Shown: positions 7,388 through 16,773 of the stretch, one piece after another | Numbering within the stretch: position 1 is the stretch's first letter | How the letters are laid out: every line of letters begins with the position of its first letter | Assembly: GCF_002220095.1 (NCBI RefSeq) | Contig: NZ_CP022372.1 | Location: forward strand, 530,501-594,500 | DNA: 64,000 nucleotides | Source: Bosea sp. AS-1 | Lineage (GTDB): Bacteria > Pseudomonadota > Alphaproteobacteria > Rhizobiales > Beijerinckiaceae | Direction of reading: 5' to 3' | Notes under the pieces: model-generated | Told to the model about the DNA's origin: nothing | The model's input: the letters and a program-made list of their open reading frames with translations, nothing else | Databases searched by the model: none | Position numbers and translations under genes: made by a program

Positions 7388-9088
7388 ATGAGCGAGCGAA
7401 TGGGACGGACGGGCGCGCAGCTTCTGGTGGACGGCCTTGCCTTGCAGGCGGTGGACCGGATCTTCTGCGTGCCCGGCGAGAGCTACATCGCGGTGCTCGA
7501 CGCGCTGCATGACAAGCGCAACGAGATCGAGCTCATCGTCTGCCGCCAGGAAGGCGGCGCCGCGAACATGGCGGAGGCGCATGGCAAGCTGACCGGCCGC
7601 CCGGGCATCTGCTTCGTGACGCGTGGCCCGGGTGCGACGAACGCGTCGATCGGCGTCCATACCGCCTTCCAGGACTCGACGCCGATGATCCTGTTCATCG
7701 GTCAGGTCGGGCGCGACTTCATCGACCGCGAAGGTTTCCAGGAGGTCGATTTTCGGGCCATGTTCGCGCCGCTGGCGAAATGGGTCGCACAGATCGACGA
7801 CCCAGCCCGCATTCCGGAATATCTGCATCGCGCCTTCCAGACGGCGATGGCGGGGCGGCCGGGGCCGGTCGTCCTGGCGCTGCCGGAGGACATGCTCAGC
7901 CAGATCGTCGAAGGCGAGATCGATCTGGGGCGCCGCGCAGAGCCGATCCCAGCCGCGCCGCGCCCGGATCAGGTTGCCGATGTGATGGCGATGCTGGCGC
8001 AGGCTCGGCGCCCTCTGGTGATCGCCGGCGGGGGCGGCTGGACCACGCAGGCCGGTCGCGATCTGGTCACCTTCGCTGAGCGCAATCGCCTGCCGGTCGC
8101 TGTTTCGCTCCGCTGCCAGGATTATCTGCCGAACCGGGAGGAGTGTTTCGTCGGGCATTTCGGGATCGGTGCCGAGCCCAGCCTCGCCAAGCGCTTGGCC
8201 GAATCCGATCTCCTGCTCGTGCTCGGCCCGCGCCTCGGCGAGATGACGACCGCCGGCTATACGCTGCTCGCGCCACCGCGGCCGGCGGGCAAGGCGATGA
8301 TCCATGTACATCCCGACCCCGAAGAGCTCGGCCGGGTCTACCAGGCCGATCTGCCGATCAATGCGGCGGCAAGCGTCACGATCGCAGCACTTGCCGCGCA
8401 ATCGCCCGTCACGGCGCCGGCCTGGGCCGAATGGGCGCGGGCCTGTCGGGCTGACTATGAGGCCAGTCTGGAACCCACCCCACAGCCTGGGGCGGTGAAT
8501 CTCGGCGAGGTGATCGCGAAGCTGCGCGACGCCTTTCCCGACGACACCATCATCAGCTCGGGAGCCGGCAACTATACCGGCTGGCTGCACCGCCACTGGC
8601 CCTTCTCGACCTATCGCACGCAGCTCGCCCCGACCTCCGGCGCCATGGGCTACGGCGTTCCGGCTGCGGTCGCGGCGAAGCTCGCCTTTCCCGAGCGGGA
8701 GGTGATATCGGTCGCCGGCGACGGCTGCTTCCTGATGAACGGGCAGGAGCTGGCGACGGCCGCGCAATATGGGCTGAAGATCCTCTTCATCGTCGTCAAC
8801 AACGGCATGTACGGAACCATCCGCATGCATCAGGAGCGAAATTACCCGACACGCGAGAGCGGCACGGCATTGACGAATCCGGACTTCGTCACCTTGGCGC
8901 GGGCTTACGGCCTGCAGGCCGAGCGCGTGGACAAGACGGAGGGCTTCGACGCGGCGCTACGCCGTGCACGCGATGCCAGTTCGGGTGCACTGATCGAGCT
9001 GGTGACCGATCCGGAGGCGCTGTCCGTCCGCTCCACGCTGTCGAAGCTGCGCAGCAGTTCGCTGGAACGGCTGGCACGAACGGCCTGA
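7388..9088 (+). CDS. Thiamine diphosphate-binding enzyme, acetolactate synthase-like
   Basis: Enzyme of 566 residues with the three-domain ThDP layout. The N-terminal Pyr domain carries the catalytic glutamate in CRQEGGAANMAEAHG. A central Rossmann-like domain follows. The C-terminal PP domain has the ThDP motif GDGCFLMNG..NN (VAGDGCFLMNG to IVVNNGMYG). These enzymes decarboxylate 2-keto acids or carboligate them. True acetolactate synthase is unlikely because no small regulatory subunit is adjacent and the setting is catabolic. ATG 7388 is chosen because AGGGGA lies 8 bases upstream; ATG 7370 overlaps that site. Confidence 0.87.
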   Translation: MSERMGRTGAQLLVDGLALQAVDRIFCVPGESYIAVLDALHDKRNEIELIVCRQEGGAANMAEAHGKLTGRPGICFVTRGPGATNASIGVHTAFQDSTPMILFIGQVGRDFIDREGFQEVDFRAMFAPLAKWVAQIDDPARIPEYLHRAFQTAMAGRPGPVVLALPEDMLSQIVEGEIDLGRRAEPIPAAPRPDQVADVMAMLAQARRPLVIAGGGGWTTQAGRDLVTFAERNRLPVAVSLRCQDYLPNREECFVGHFGIGAEPSLAKRLAESDLLLVLGPRLGEMTTAGYTLLAPPRPAGKAMIHVHPDPEELGRVYQADLPINAAASVTIAALAAQSPVTAPAWAEWARACRADYEASLEPTPQPGAVNLGEVIAKLRDAFPDDTIISSGAGNYTGWLHRHWPFSTYRTQLAPTSGAMGYGVPAAVAAKLAFPEREVISVAGDGCFLMNGQELATAAQYGLKILFIVVNNGMYGTIRMHQERNYPTRESGTALTNPDFVTLARAYGLQAERVDKTEGFDAALRRARDASSGALIELVTDPEALSVRSTLSKLRSSSLERLARTA

Positions 9089-9117
9089 AGAACCACAACG
9101 TCACCGACCGGCAGGGG

Positions 9118-10032
9118 ATGAAGATGTCTTCCGATCAAGCTTTCTGGACCGGCCTCAGCCCTGAGGAACACGAGTTCCAGTATAATCCGCAGGCCGCGTT
9201 CCCGAACTTCAAGGACGCTCAGACGGAGCGGGCGCCGGTCAATGCGGATGCGCTAGCGCGGCTGGAACGCCAGGCTGACCTCGCCTATGGCGAGCATCCC
9301 CTGCGCAAGGTCGACATCTATCCGGCGCGAGGCGGAGCGGGAGCGAGCCCCGTCCATGTCTTCTACCATGGCGGCTACTGGCGTGCGCAGGACAAGCAGA
9401 ATTTCGCGTTCGTGGCCGCCCCGCTGGTCGCGGCCGGCATCACCACGGTAATCGCCAATTACGAGCTCTGCCCGGCCTCGACGCTGGACGGCGTGGCGGA
9501 ATCCGCGATTGCGGCGCTCGCCTGGGTCCGCCGCGAGATCCATCGTTTCGGCGGCAATGCCGGACGCATCGGCCTCTCCGGACATTCGGCGGGCGCTCAC
9601 CTCGTCGCGGAATGCCTGGCGCATGACTGGGCCGCCGAGGGGCTCGACCCGACCTTCGTCAGCCATGCCGTGCTGATCAGCGGGATCTACGATCCACGGC
9701 CGGTGGTGCAAACCAGCGTCAATGCCGAGGTGCAGCTGACCGAGGACATTGCGGCGCGACGCGATGTCGAGCGGCGCAGGGTCCATGTGCAATGTCCGGC
9801 GACGATCTTCGTCGGTGGCCTCGAGCCCTGGCACTGGATCGACCAGAGCTATCGCTACTCGCACCACCTCCATCGCAGCGGGATGAATCCCGAAGTGCAT
9901 ACGCTGCCACGCTGGGGCCACTTCGACATCCTGAACGAATTCCGCGAAGCCGGAAGCCCGATCCTGAAAGCTGCCATCGGCCATCCTGCTGATCATTCGC
10001 CAAGGCATGGCGAGCAATGCGTTGGGAGATGA
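9118..10032 (+). CDS. Alpha/beta hydrolase, kynurenine formamidase-like
   Basis: Hydrolase of 304 residues. It shows the oxyanion motif HGGYW (about residue 82), the nucleophile elbow GHSAGAH (about residue 158) and a late histidine in RWGHFDI that would complete the triad. HGGYW plus GHSAG is the pattern of arylformamidase (N-formylkynurenine hydrolase) and related carboxylesterases. No other kynurenine-pathway gene is nearby, so the real substrate may be another amide or ester of this locus. It lies 29 bases after the ThDP enzyme gene. A second ATG at 9124 is a possible start. Confidence 0.8.
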   Translation: MKMSSDQAFWTGLSPEEHEFQYNPQAAFPNFKDAQTERAPVNADALARLERQADLAYGEHPLRKVDIYPARGGAGASPVHVFYHGGYWRAQDKQNFAFVAAPLVAAGITTVIANYELCPASTLDGVAESAIAALAWVRREIHRFGGNAGRIGLSGHSAGAHLVAECLAHDWAAEGLDPTFVSHAVLISGIYDPRPVVQTSVNAEVQLTEDIAARRDVERRRVHVQCPATIFVGGLEPWHWIDQSYRYSHHLHRSGMNPEVHTLPRWGHFDILNEFREAGSPILKAAIGHPADHSPRHGEQCVGR

Positions 10033-10033
10033 G

Positions 10034-10657
10034 ATGGCGCGCCAATACCGACTGACCGCTTACGACATCGGTCCGGCCGCTACCTGCGAGATGGGTAGCG
10101 CAGGTCTCGCCTTCCTGCTCGCGCAGAGGGGGGAAGCTCGTATCGGCGATCGTCGCATCGCCGAAAATGACGGGGGCTTCGCTCGTCCGGGCGACCGGGT
10201 TGCGAGTTCCGGCTGTGCCTGGCTGTTCGAGCTTGTGCCGGAGGGCTCGACCGTTCGGCAGGGCAATGGGGTGTCGCCGGTTCTATCGCGCATCATCACA
10301 TTGCCCGAGGGCGAGGTGATGATGCGCGCGGATCGCGTCGAATCCGGCGCCGGAGCGCAAACGCCTGCCCATCGCCACCGTGGCCCAGGCATCCGCAGGT
10401 TGCTGAAGGGATTGCTGCAGGCCGAAGTCGGCGAGCAGCTCGATCGCGTCGGGCCGGGGCAGGCCTGGTTCGAAAGCGGTCATGAAACGGTCGTCGGCAC
10501 GAATATCAGCGGCGCCGACAACGCGTTCGTTCGTGTCATGCTGCTGCCGATCGCGCTCGCCGGCGGTGAAAGCTCCTTCATCGCGGCCAACGCGGAGGAA
10601 GCCGCGAAGCCGCGCGCGGTCAAGCTTCATCTGTTCGGCGAGTGCCCATTCGCCTAG
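10034..10657 (+). CDS. Cupin-domain protein
   Basis: Protein of 207 residues starting one base after the preceding stop; GGGAGA provides the ribosome binding site. The second half has a cupin metal-site look, with TPAHRHRGPGIRRLL followed by a later ESGHETV histidine. The first half resembles a second, poorly conserved cupin (GEARIGDRRIAENDGGFARPGD). Cupins in such loci are often small isomerases, dioxygenases or ligand-binding proteins. Function is not known. It is the last gene of the ThDP enzyme operon and converges on nadC. Confidence 0.72.
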   Translation: MARQYRLTAYDIGPAATCEMGSAGLAFLLAQRGEARIGDRRIAENDGGFARPGDRVASSGCAWLFELVPEGSTVRQGNGVSPVLSRIITLPEGEVMMRADRVESGAGAQTPAHRHRGPGIRRLLKGLLQAEVGEQLDRVGPGQAWFESGHETVVGTNISGADNAFVRVMLLPIALAGGESSFIAANAEEAAKPRAVKLHLFGECPFA

Positions 10658-10698
10658 ATCGCCACCTGTCTCCTGATCGAGGAAGACCGGTGCTTGGA

Positions 10699-11556
10699 TC
10701 ACAGCTCCCGATAATCCAAGCCGATGTCGAGGATCGGCGCGCTGTGGGTAAGCCAACCGATGGAAATCAGGTCGACGCCGGTCGCGGCGACGGCCGGTGC
10801 GGTCGCGGCCGTGATCCGGCCCGATGCCTCGGTGATCGCCCGGCCAGCGACCATGGCGACGGCGCGGCGCAGTTCATCCGGGGTCATGTTGTCGAGCAGT
10901 ACGGCATCGGGGGCGAGGCCGAGCGCTTCCTCCAGCTGCGCAAGCGTGTCGACTTCGATCTCGATCTTGACGAGATGGCCGACATTGCTGCGCACGCGCT
11001 CGATCGCCGGGCGGATGCCGCCGGCCACGGCAATATGGTTGTCCTTGATGAGGACCGCGTCGTCGAGGCCGAAGCGATGATTGGAGCCGCCACCGGCGCG
11101 CACGGCGTATTTCTCGACAGCGCGCAGACCGGGAGTGGTTTTGCGCGTGCAGACGATCTTCGCCCGGTGCCCATCGATCGCATCGACGATGGCCCGTGTC
11201 GCCGTGGCTATCCCACTTAGCCGGCTTATGAGATTGAGGGCGGTTCGTTCGCCGGTGAGAATCGCCCGAGCCGGGCCGCTCACCGTCGCGACGACATCGC
11301 CCGCCACCACGGCGCTACCATCGGCCCGCTGCACCGAGATCGTGACACCCGGATCAAGCAGCCTGAAGGCAAGCGCTGCCAGATCGAGACCGGCGATCAC
11401 GCCAGGTTGACGTGCCGCCAGGACGGTGGTGGTGCGCTGCTCGTTTGGCACGATCGCATCCGTGGTGAGATCGCCGGCGCGGCCCAGATCTTCCAGAAGG
11501 GCAGCCCGAACCAGAGGCTCGAGCATGATGGCGGGAAGCGGGAAGAGATGTTTCAT
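10699..11556 (-). CDS. nadC: Nicotinate-nucleotide pyrophosphorylase (quinolinate phosphoribosyltransferase)
   Basis: Third step of de novo NAD synthesis: quinolinate plus PRPP gives nicotinate mononucleotide, CO2 and pyrophosphate. The 285 residues contain [16 protein letters not shown] near the N-terminus, [11 protein letters not shown], the RKTTPGLR substrate-binding stretch and [19 protein letters not shown] completes the family signature. ATG 11556 is preferred to the TTG six bases upstream, because the nadB stop lies between them. Last gene of the nadABC operon. Confidence 0.96.
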   Translation of the reverse strand: MKHLFPLPAIMLEPLVRAALLEDLGRAGDLTTDAIVPNEQRTTTVLAARQPGVIAGLDLAALAFRLLDPGVTISVQRADGSAVVAGDVVATVSGPARAILTGERTALNLISRLSGIATATRAIVDAIDGHRAKIVCTRKTTPGLRAVEKYAVRAGGGSNHRFGLDDAVLIKDNHIAVAGGIRPAIERVRSNVGHLVKIEIEVDTLAQLEEALGLAPDAVLLDNMTPDELRRAVAMVAGRAITEASGRITAATAPAVAATGVDLISIGWLTHSAPILDIGLDYREL

Positions 11557-11558
11557 GA

Positions 11559-13097
11559 TCAAAGGCTTTCCAGCACTGGCGCAGGGGTGAGATCTCGTGC
11601 CGCAGCCAGGGCGGCGTGGAGGGTGATGTCGGAACGGATGGCAACGGCCTCATGGTGCGGATAGTCCGGCCGGTGATGGGCGCCGCGGCTTTCCCGGCGA
11701 CGCAGGGCGGCGATCGCGATCATCAATCCGACCGCAGCGGGATCGGAGGCCGGACCGTTGCGCTCCGCGAGCGGCAGCAACGACCGCGCGGCTGCCGACA
11801 ATCCTTCTTCATCACGCATGACGCCGAGCGCATGCGAGACCGACGCGCGCACGGGAGTGGGATCGGGCGCGGGGCATTCGACTGCCGCGGCAGGCCGGAT
11901 AGGGCGGGCAGGCGTGCCCGCCAGGTCTTCGGCGACCCAGCGCGCGCAGACGACCGCTTCGGTCAGGGAATTGCTGGCGAGCCTGTTGGCACCATGCAGC
12001 CCCGTCGCCGCGACTTCGCCGCAAGCCCAGAGGCCGGAGACCGAGCTGCGGCCGGAGGCGTCCACCGCGACGCCGCCCATATGGTAATGCTGGGCTGGAC
12101 GGATCGGGATGAGATTGCGCACCGGATCGATGCCGAGCTTGCCGCAAGCTGCCGCGATGCCGGGAAAGCGTCGCGCGAAGTCCGGCCCGGGCCTCGCGCG
12201 GGCATCGAGGAAGACGCGGTGACCAAGGGCGAGGTGGTTCCAGACGGCGCGCGCAACGACGTCCCGCGGTGCGAGTTCTGCGCGTTCGATGCCAGCGAGA
12301 AAGCGCTGGCCAGTTTCATCGACGAGGATGGCTCCTTCACCCCGAACGGCCTCGCTGATCAGCGCCATCGGGCTGCCCGATCCATCGAGCGCCGTCGGAT
12401 GGAACTGGACGAACTCGAGATCGGCGAGGATGGCGTCGGCGCGTGCCGCGAGTGCCAGCCCCTGGCCGATGTTGCCGGTCGGGTTGGTCGTGTCGAAGAA
12501 CAGGCCGCCGATCCCGCCAGTGGCCAGCACGATCCGGCTTGCCCTGAAGAACAGGCGGCCGGTCGGATCGTCCGTCCAAATGCCCTGGATCGCGTTGTCC
12601 GCGACGGCCAGCCGGCGTGCTGCCGTGCCTTCCACGACCGTGATCGAGGGGATAGCGCGCACTGCGGCGACGAGCGCGCGCATGATCTCACGGCCGCTGC
12701 CGTCGCCATCGGCGTGGACGATGCGCCGCCGGCTATGCGCGGCCTCCAGGCCGAGGCGCAGTTTCCCCTCGGGGCCGCGATCAAAGCGGACGCCATATCT
12801 GTCCAATGCTGCGATCGCGCCCGGCGCGGCGTGGAGGATGCGGCTTGCCATGGCTCGGTCGCAGAGGCCGTCGCCGGCGGCGAGGGTGTCAGCCAGGTGC
12901 AAGGCCGGATCGTCGTCATCGCCCATGGCGGCGGCGAGGCCGCCTTGCGCCCAGACGCTCGACGCCCCGGTTCCCAGCCGCGCCTGCGACAGCAGAAGTA
13001 CGGGCTCCGGCGCGAGATGAAGCGCGACCAGCAGCCCGGCGATGCCGCCGCCGACGATGACGGGCCGGTCCTCGCTGTTTCGGATCTCGACGCTCAT
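11559..13097 (-). CDS. nadB: L-aspartate oxidase
   Basis: FAD-dependent oxidation of L-aspartate to iminoaspartate, the first step of de novo NAD synthesis. The 512 residues begin with the dinucleotide motif [14 protein letters not shown]. They also contain the [13 protein letters not shown] active-site segment, the HYHMGGV motif and a C-terminal FAD motif [18 protein letters not shown], all typical of NadB rather than succinate dehydrogenase. It overlaps nadA by 4 bases (ATGA) and is followed by nadC after 2 bases. Confidence 0.96.
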   Translation of the reverse strand: MSVEIRNSEDRPVIVGGGIAGLLVALHLAPEPVLLLSQARLGTGASSVWAQGGLAAAMGDDDDPALHLADTLAAGDGLCDRAMASRILHAAPGAIAALDRYGVRFDRGPEGKLRLGLEAAHSRRRIVHADGDGSGREIMRALVAAVRAIPSITVVEGTAARRLAVADNAIQGIWTDDPTGRLFFRASRIVLATGGIGGLFFDTTNPTGNIGQGLALAARADAILADLEFVQFHPTALDGSGSPMALISEAVRGEGAILVDETGQRFLAGIERAELAPRDVVARAVWNHLALGHRVFLDARARPGPDFARRFPGIAAACGKLGIDPVRNLIPIRPAQHYHMGGVAVDASGRSSVSGLWACGEVAATGLHGANRLASNSLTEAVVCARWVAEDLAGTPARPIRPAAAVECPAPDPTPVRASVSHALGVMRDEEGLSAAARSLLPLAERNGPASDPAAVGLMIAIAALRRRESRGAHHRPDYPHHEAVAIRSDITLHAALAAARDLTPAPVLESL

Positions 13098-14068
13098 ACG
13101 GCGAGCATCCGTTCCACAGCCAACCGGGCCGGCTCAGCGATCTCGGGCGCGACGGTCACGACATGACGGTTCTGCTCGAGCGCGGTGCGGATATTGGCGA
13201 GGGTGATCCGTTTCATGTGCGGGCACAGGTTGCAGGGCCTGATGAATTCAACATCGGGATGCTGAAGCGCGACGTTGTCGCTCATCGAGCATTCGGTCAT
13301 CAGCACCACGCGGGCCGGCTTGTGGTGCTCGACATACCCGGACATGTCGGCGGTCGAGCCGGCGAAATCCGCCTCGGCGACGACCTCGGGCGGGCATTCC
13401 GGATGGGCCAGCACCGTCACGCCCGGATGGTTCTCCCGCAACGCGCGGATATCGGCCGCCGAGAAGCGTTCATGCACCTCGCAATGGCCTTTCCAGGCGA
13501 TGATCTGCACATCGGTCTGGGCCGCGATATTCTGTGCGAGATACTCGTCCGGCAACATCAGTACCCGCGGTACGCCGAGGGATTCCACCACGGCCTTCGC
13601 ATTGCCGGAGGTGCAGCAGATATCGGACTCGGCCTTCACCTCGGCCGATGTGTTGACATAGGTGACGACGGGAACGCCCGGGTAACGCTGCCGCAGCAGG
13701 CGGATATCCGCAGCCGTAATCGAATCCGCCAGCGAGCAGCCCGCTCCGAGGTCGGGGATCAGCACCGTCTTTCGTGGATTCAGCAGCTTCGCCGTCTCGG
13801 CCATGAAGTGCACGCCGGCCAGCACGATCACATCGGCTTCGGTCGACATCGCCTTGCGGGCGAGGGCGAGACTGTCGCCGACGATATCGGCGACGCCGTG
13901 GAAGATCTCGGGCGTCTGGTAGTTGTGAGCCAGGATGACGGCATTGCGCTGCCGCTTCAGCGCGAGAATCGCCTCGATATCATCGGCGAAGCTCAGCCAC
14001 TCGGCCGGCGGAATCGCAGTTTTCACGCGCTCGTAGAGTGCGGTCGTAGCGGTGGATGCGTGAAGCAT
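13094..14068 (-). CDS. nadA: Quinolinate synthase
   Basis: Iron-sulfur enzyme joining iminoaspartate and dihydroxyacetone phosphate to quinolinate. The 324 residues contain [36 protein letters not shown] and [12 protein letters not shown]. The three cysteines in these last motifs match the [4Fe-4S] ligands of the family. First gene of the nadABC operon, preceded by two inverted repeats that fit an NrtR operator pair, so transcription is probably repressed when NAD is plentiful. Confidence 0.96.
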   Translation of the reverse strand: MLHASTATTALYERVKTAIPPAEWLSFADDIEAILALKRQRNAVILAHNYQTPEIFHGVADIVGDSLALARKAMSTEADVIVLAGVHFMAETAKLLNPRKTVLIPDLGAGCSLADSITAADIRLLRQRYPGVPVVTYVNTSAEVKAESDICCTSGNAKAVVESLGVPRVLMLPDEYLAQNIAAQTDVQIIAWKGHCEVHERFSAADIRALRENHPGVTVLAHPECPPEVVAEADFAGSTADMSGYVEHHKPARVVLMTECSMSDNVALQHPDVEFIRPCNLCPHMKRITLANIRTALEQNRHVVTVAPEIAEPARLAVERMLAV

Positions 14069-14080
14069 GCGTGACTCCTA

Positions 14081-14101
14081 TTATGCTCTAAATGAGTATA
14101 A
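14081..14101 (-). promoter_or_regulatory. Candidate NrtR operator 1
   Basis: A 21-bp inverted repeat whose arms TTATGCTC and GAGTATAA match at 7 of 8 positions around TAAAT. It starts 12 bases upstream of the nadA start codon, where a repressor would block transcription or RNA polymerase clearance. The TTATxCTC type half-site fits what is known for NrtR sites in alphaproteobacteria; the match is from memory and not computed. Confidence 0.6.
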
Positions 14102-14109
14102 TAAGGGCA

Positions 14110-14128
14110 TATGCTTACTATGAGCATA
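14110..14128 (-). promoter_or_regulatory. Candidate NrtR operator 2
   Basis: A 19-bp inverted repeat with perfect arms TATGCT and AGCATA around seven bases. Its centre lies 28 bp from the centre of operator 1, and the half-site GAGCATAA is shared between the two. Two sites nearly three turns apart would allow cooperative binding. Confidence 0.5.
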
Positions 14129-14135
14129 ACGAAAG

Positions 14136-15086
14136 TCAAGCGCGTGAAAGCGGCAGGCGCGTTCCAGCGACGGTTCGTTCGGCGAGCACGGCCTGTCGGA
14201 AGCGGAAGCGCTTGGCCGGCCTGCCGCCGGTATCCGATGTGGTCTCCCCGGTCTCCTCGACCAGATCCTGCTGTTCGATCAGGCGCCGGAAGTTCTGCTT
14301 GTGCAGAAGTCGCCCGGCGAGGGCTTCCACCGTCTGCTGCAGCTGCAGCAGCGTGAAGGTCGGCGGCATCAGCTCGAACACGACGGGGCGGTATTTGATC
14401 TTGGTGCGGAGCCTGGCGATCCCCGTTGCCAGGATGCGGCGATGATCGGCGTTCATGGGGTTGCCGGGGATGGCACGGGTCCCTTTCGGCGCGGCACGGC
14501 CGGCTTCGTTGACCAAGCCGGCCTCGTAGAGCAGCTCGTATCGCTGCAGCACGAGCTCCTCGTTCCAGTCGTGACCCTCCAGCCCGAACGTCAGGGCGAC
14601 ACGCTGCCGGCGTTCCTGCTTCCGAACCGGGCTTTCGGTGTCGTCTGCCCAGGTTTCGAGGCGGGGAAGGATCGTGTCGGCGATGAGGGCCGGTCGTCCC
14701 GCTCGATGGTCCTCCCACGGGAAATAGTCATACCAGCTGCGCCAGCCATGGGTGGAGGCGTGCTTGGACCCGTCGGCCAGCGTCAGGCCGAGATAGCTGA
14801 TCGAAATCTGAACCCGGCCATCGGCGACGCGATCCCGATCGGCGAAGGTGTAGAGCTGCTCGACATAACCGAGAGAAAGCTCGGTCTGCTTTTCCACCCA
14901 TGCCCGGAGACCGGACTGCAGCGAGCGGTGCGAGAATTCGAACGGGCCGGAGGGCAGCGATCCGCCATGCTCGACGGTCAGGACACGCGGCTCGCGGCCG
15001 GCAACGTCGACGACCACTGCGATGAGATCTGCGCCGATCGTCCGGCTCTGATCGATCTCGGTTGCCTGAGTCATGGGGTTCTGCAT
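14136..15086 (-). CDS. nrtR: NrtR-type Nudix-related transcriptional regulator of NAD synthesis
   Basis: Regulator of about 316 residues: a degenerate Nudix domain (IAVVVDVAGREPRVLTVEHG onward, about residues 20-180) fused to a C-terminal winged helix. The C-terminal segment LRTKIKYRPVVFELMPPTF and LLHKQNFRRLIEQQ is strongly characteristic of NrtR. ADP-ribose or related NAD metabolites relieve its DNA binding in studied members. The Nudix box is not intact here, so it probably senses without hydrolysing. The start is uncertain: ATG 15086 or 15074; neither has a strong ribosome binding site. It lies directly upstream of nadABC with candidate operators between. Confidence 0.85.
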   Translation of the reverse strand: MQNPMTQATEIDQSRTIGADLIAVVVDVAGREPRVLTVEHGGSLPSGPFEFSHRSLQSGLRAWVEKQTELSLGYVEQLYTFADRDRVADGRVQISISYLGLTLADGSKHASTHGWRSWYDYFPWEDHRAGRPALIADTILPRLETWADDTESPVRKQERRQRVALTFGLEGHDWNEELVLQRYELLYEAGLVNEAGRAAPKGTRAIPGNPMNADHRRILATGIARLRTKIKYRPVVFELMPPTFTLLQLQQTVEALAGRLLHKQNFRRLIEQQDLVEETGETTSDTGGRPAKRFRFRQAVLAERTVAGTRLPLSRA

Positions 15087-15239
15087 GGCCTGGTCATAAC
15101 GATCTGCACGAATCTTTGCATCGAGCTTGGACTGATGTGACGCTTGCTCGCAACGCCGCAATCGGTGGACGACAAAGGCCGCAAGCGCCGGTCGCAAGCG
15201 GCCGAATGCCAATAAAAGCATCAACAACCTGCCCAAAGG

Positions 15240-15264
15240 TCAGATTGCCTAAATAATAATCTGA
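15240..15264. promoter_or_regulatory. Inverted repeat between nrtR and urtA
   Basis: Perfect 7-bp arms TCAGATT and AATCTGA flank an 11-bp AT-rich centre. It lies in the 374-base gap between the divergent nrtR and urtA genes, about 110 bases upstream of the sigma-54 promoter. It may be an operator for either side; the binding protein is unknown. The rest of the gap holds no gene. Confidence 0.35.
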
Positions 15265-15374
15265 TGGTGACCCGCCGCCCGGGCACCTGCCGGCCGCCCA
15301 AGCCGTCCGTGCTCTGGCGAGCCCACTTGGGAAAAGGGCTGATTTACAGGCTTGAACGGGCCTAAGCAGGACGT

Positions 15375-15390
15375 TGGCACATCGCTTGCG
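15375..15390 (+). promoter_or_regulatory. Sigma-54 type promoter of the urea transport operon
   Basis: TGGCAC (15375-15380), five bases, then TTGC (15386-15389) reproduces the -24/-12 pattern TGGCAC-N5-TTGC, with GG and GC 12 bases apart. Transcription would begin near 15401, about 60 bases before urtA. Urea transport genes are classic nitrogen-limitation targets of NtrC with RpoN. No clear NtrC enhancer pair is visible; TGCAC..TTGCA near 15106-15120 is only a weak candidate. Confidence 0.7.
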
Positions 15391-15460
15391 AAGCTTGGCT
15401 TGCGGGCCTCGAGGCTCGTCGGTGTCGAGGGGACGCCGCCAACCTGCATTCCTTCGGGAG

Positions 15461-16759
15461 ATGTCCGTGAGCAGCAATCGTCGTGAGTTTCTCGGCACGG
15501 CCCTGGCCGGTGCCGCTTTCCTCGGATCGTCCTGGCGGCCGGCGGCGGCGCAGCAGGAGACCATCAAGGTCGGCATTCTTCATTCGCTCTCGGGCACGAT
15601 GGCGATCTCCGAGACGACGCTGAAGGACGTCATGCTGATGCTCATCGAGGAGCAGAACAAGAAGGGCGGCCTGCTCGGCAAGAAGCTCGAGGCCGTCGTC
15701 GTCGATCCCGCTTCGAACTGGCCGCTCTTCGCCGAGAAGGCGCGCGAGCTCATCACCAAGGACAAGGTCGCGGCCACCTTCGGCTGCTGGACCTCGGTGT
15801 CGCGCAAATCGGTGCTGCCGGTCTTCAAGGAGCTCAACAACATCCTGTTCTATCCCGTCCAGTACGAGGGCGAGGAGAGCGAGCGCAACGTCTTCTATAC
15901 CGGCGCCGCGCCGAACCAGCAGGCGATTCCTGCCGTCGACTATCTCGCCAAGGAGGAGAAGGTCGAGCGCTGGGTGCTCGCGGGCACGGACTACGTCTAT
16001 CCGCGCACGACCAACAAGATCCTCGAGGCCTATCTGAAGTCCAAGGGCGTGAAGCCCGAGGACATCATGATCAACTACACGCCCTTCGGTCATTCCGACT
16101 GGCAGACCATTGTCTCCGACATCAAGAAGTTCGGTTCGGCCGGAAAGAAGACGGCGGTGGTCTCGACCATCAACGGTGATGCCAACGTTCCCTTCTACAA
16201 GGAGCTCGGCAACCAGGGCATCAAGGCGACCGACATCCCGGTCGTGGCCTTCTCGGTCGGCGAAGAGGAGCTTGCAGGCATCGACACCAAGCCGCTCGTC
16301 GGCCATCTCGCCGCCTGGAACTACTTCGAGTCGATCAAGATCCCCGAGAACGAGGCCTTCATCAAGCAGTGGCAGGCCTTCACCAAGAACCCGAAGCGCG
16401 TCACCAACGACCCGATGGAAGCCCACTACATCGGCTTCAACATGTGGGTGAAGGCGGTCGAGAAGGCCAAGTCGACCGACCCGGACAAGGTCATCGACGC
16501 TCTACCCGGTATCGAGGCCCCGAACCTCACCGGCGGCATCTCGAAGATGCTGCCGAACCACCATATCACCAAGCCGGTCTTCATCGGCGAGATCAAGGAA
16601 GACGGCCAGTTCGATGTGGTCTGGAAGACCGCGGGTCTCGTGCCGGGCGACGCGTGGTCGAAGGAGCTCGACGGCTCCAAGGACCTGGTCGGCGACTGGG
16701 TCGAGAAGAAGTGCGGCAACTTCAACGTCAAGACCAACAAATGCGGTGGCGGCGCCTGA
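15461..16759 (+). CDS. urtA: Urea ABC transporter, urea-binding protein
   Basis: Periplasmic urea-binding lipid-free receptor of 432 residues. A twin-arginine leader (NRREFLGTALAG) ends near AAAQQ. The mature protein has UrtA-specific stretches KVGILHSLSGTMAISETTLKD, FGCWTSVSRKSVLPVF, LFYPVQYEGEE and NDPMEAHYIGFNMW. ATG 15461 abuts the GGGAG sequence; a GTG at 15467 would have ideal spacing and loses only two residues, so the exact start is open. First gene of the urt block, behind a sigma-54 type promoter. Confidence 0.96.
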   Translation: MSVSSNRREFLGTALAGAAFLGSSWRPAAAQQETIKVGILHSLSGTMAISETTLKDVMLMLIEEQNKKGGLLGKKLEAVVVDPASNWPLFAEKARELITKDKVAATFGCWTSVSRKSVLPVFKELNNILFYPVQYEGEESERNVFYTGAAPNQQAIPAVDYLAKEEKVERWVLAGTDYVYPRTTNKILEAYLKSKGVKPEDIMINYTPFGHSDWQTIVSDIKKFGSAGKKTAVVSTINGDANVPFYKELGNQGIKATDIPVVAFSVGEEELAGIDTKPLVGHLAAWNYFESIKIPENEAFIKQWQAFTKNPKRVTNDPMEAHYIGFNMWVKAVEKAKSTDPDKVIDALPGIEAPNLTGGISKMLPNHHITKPVFIGEIKEDGQFDVVWKTAGLVPGDAWSKELDGSKDLVGDWVEKKCGNFNVKTNKCGGGA

Positions 16760-16773
16760 GATCATGAGGGGGG

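Noticed and set aside
7280..8830. Long minus-strand open frame opposite the ThDP enzyme gene
   Set aside because: Arg/Asp-rich composition without motifs; the plus strand has complete ThDP motifs.
11616..13166. Long plus-strand open frame opposite nadB
   Set aside because: nadB on the minus strand carries all family motifs; the opposite frame has none.
15106..15120. Weak NtrC-like site TGCAC..TTGCA upstream of urtA
   Set aside because: Arms and spacing fit the NtrC consensus poorly, and the site lies some 270 bases upstream; kept only as a remark.
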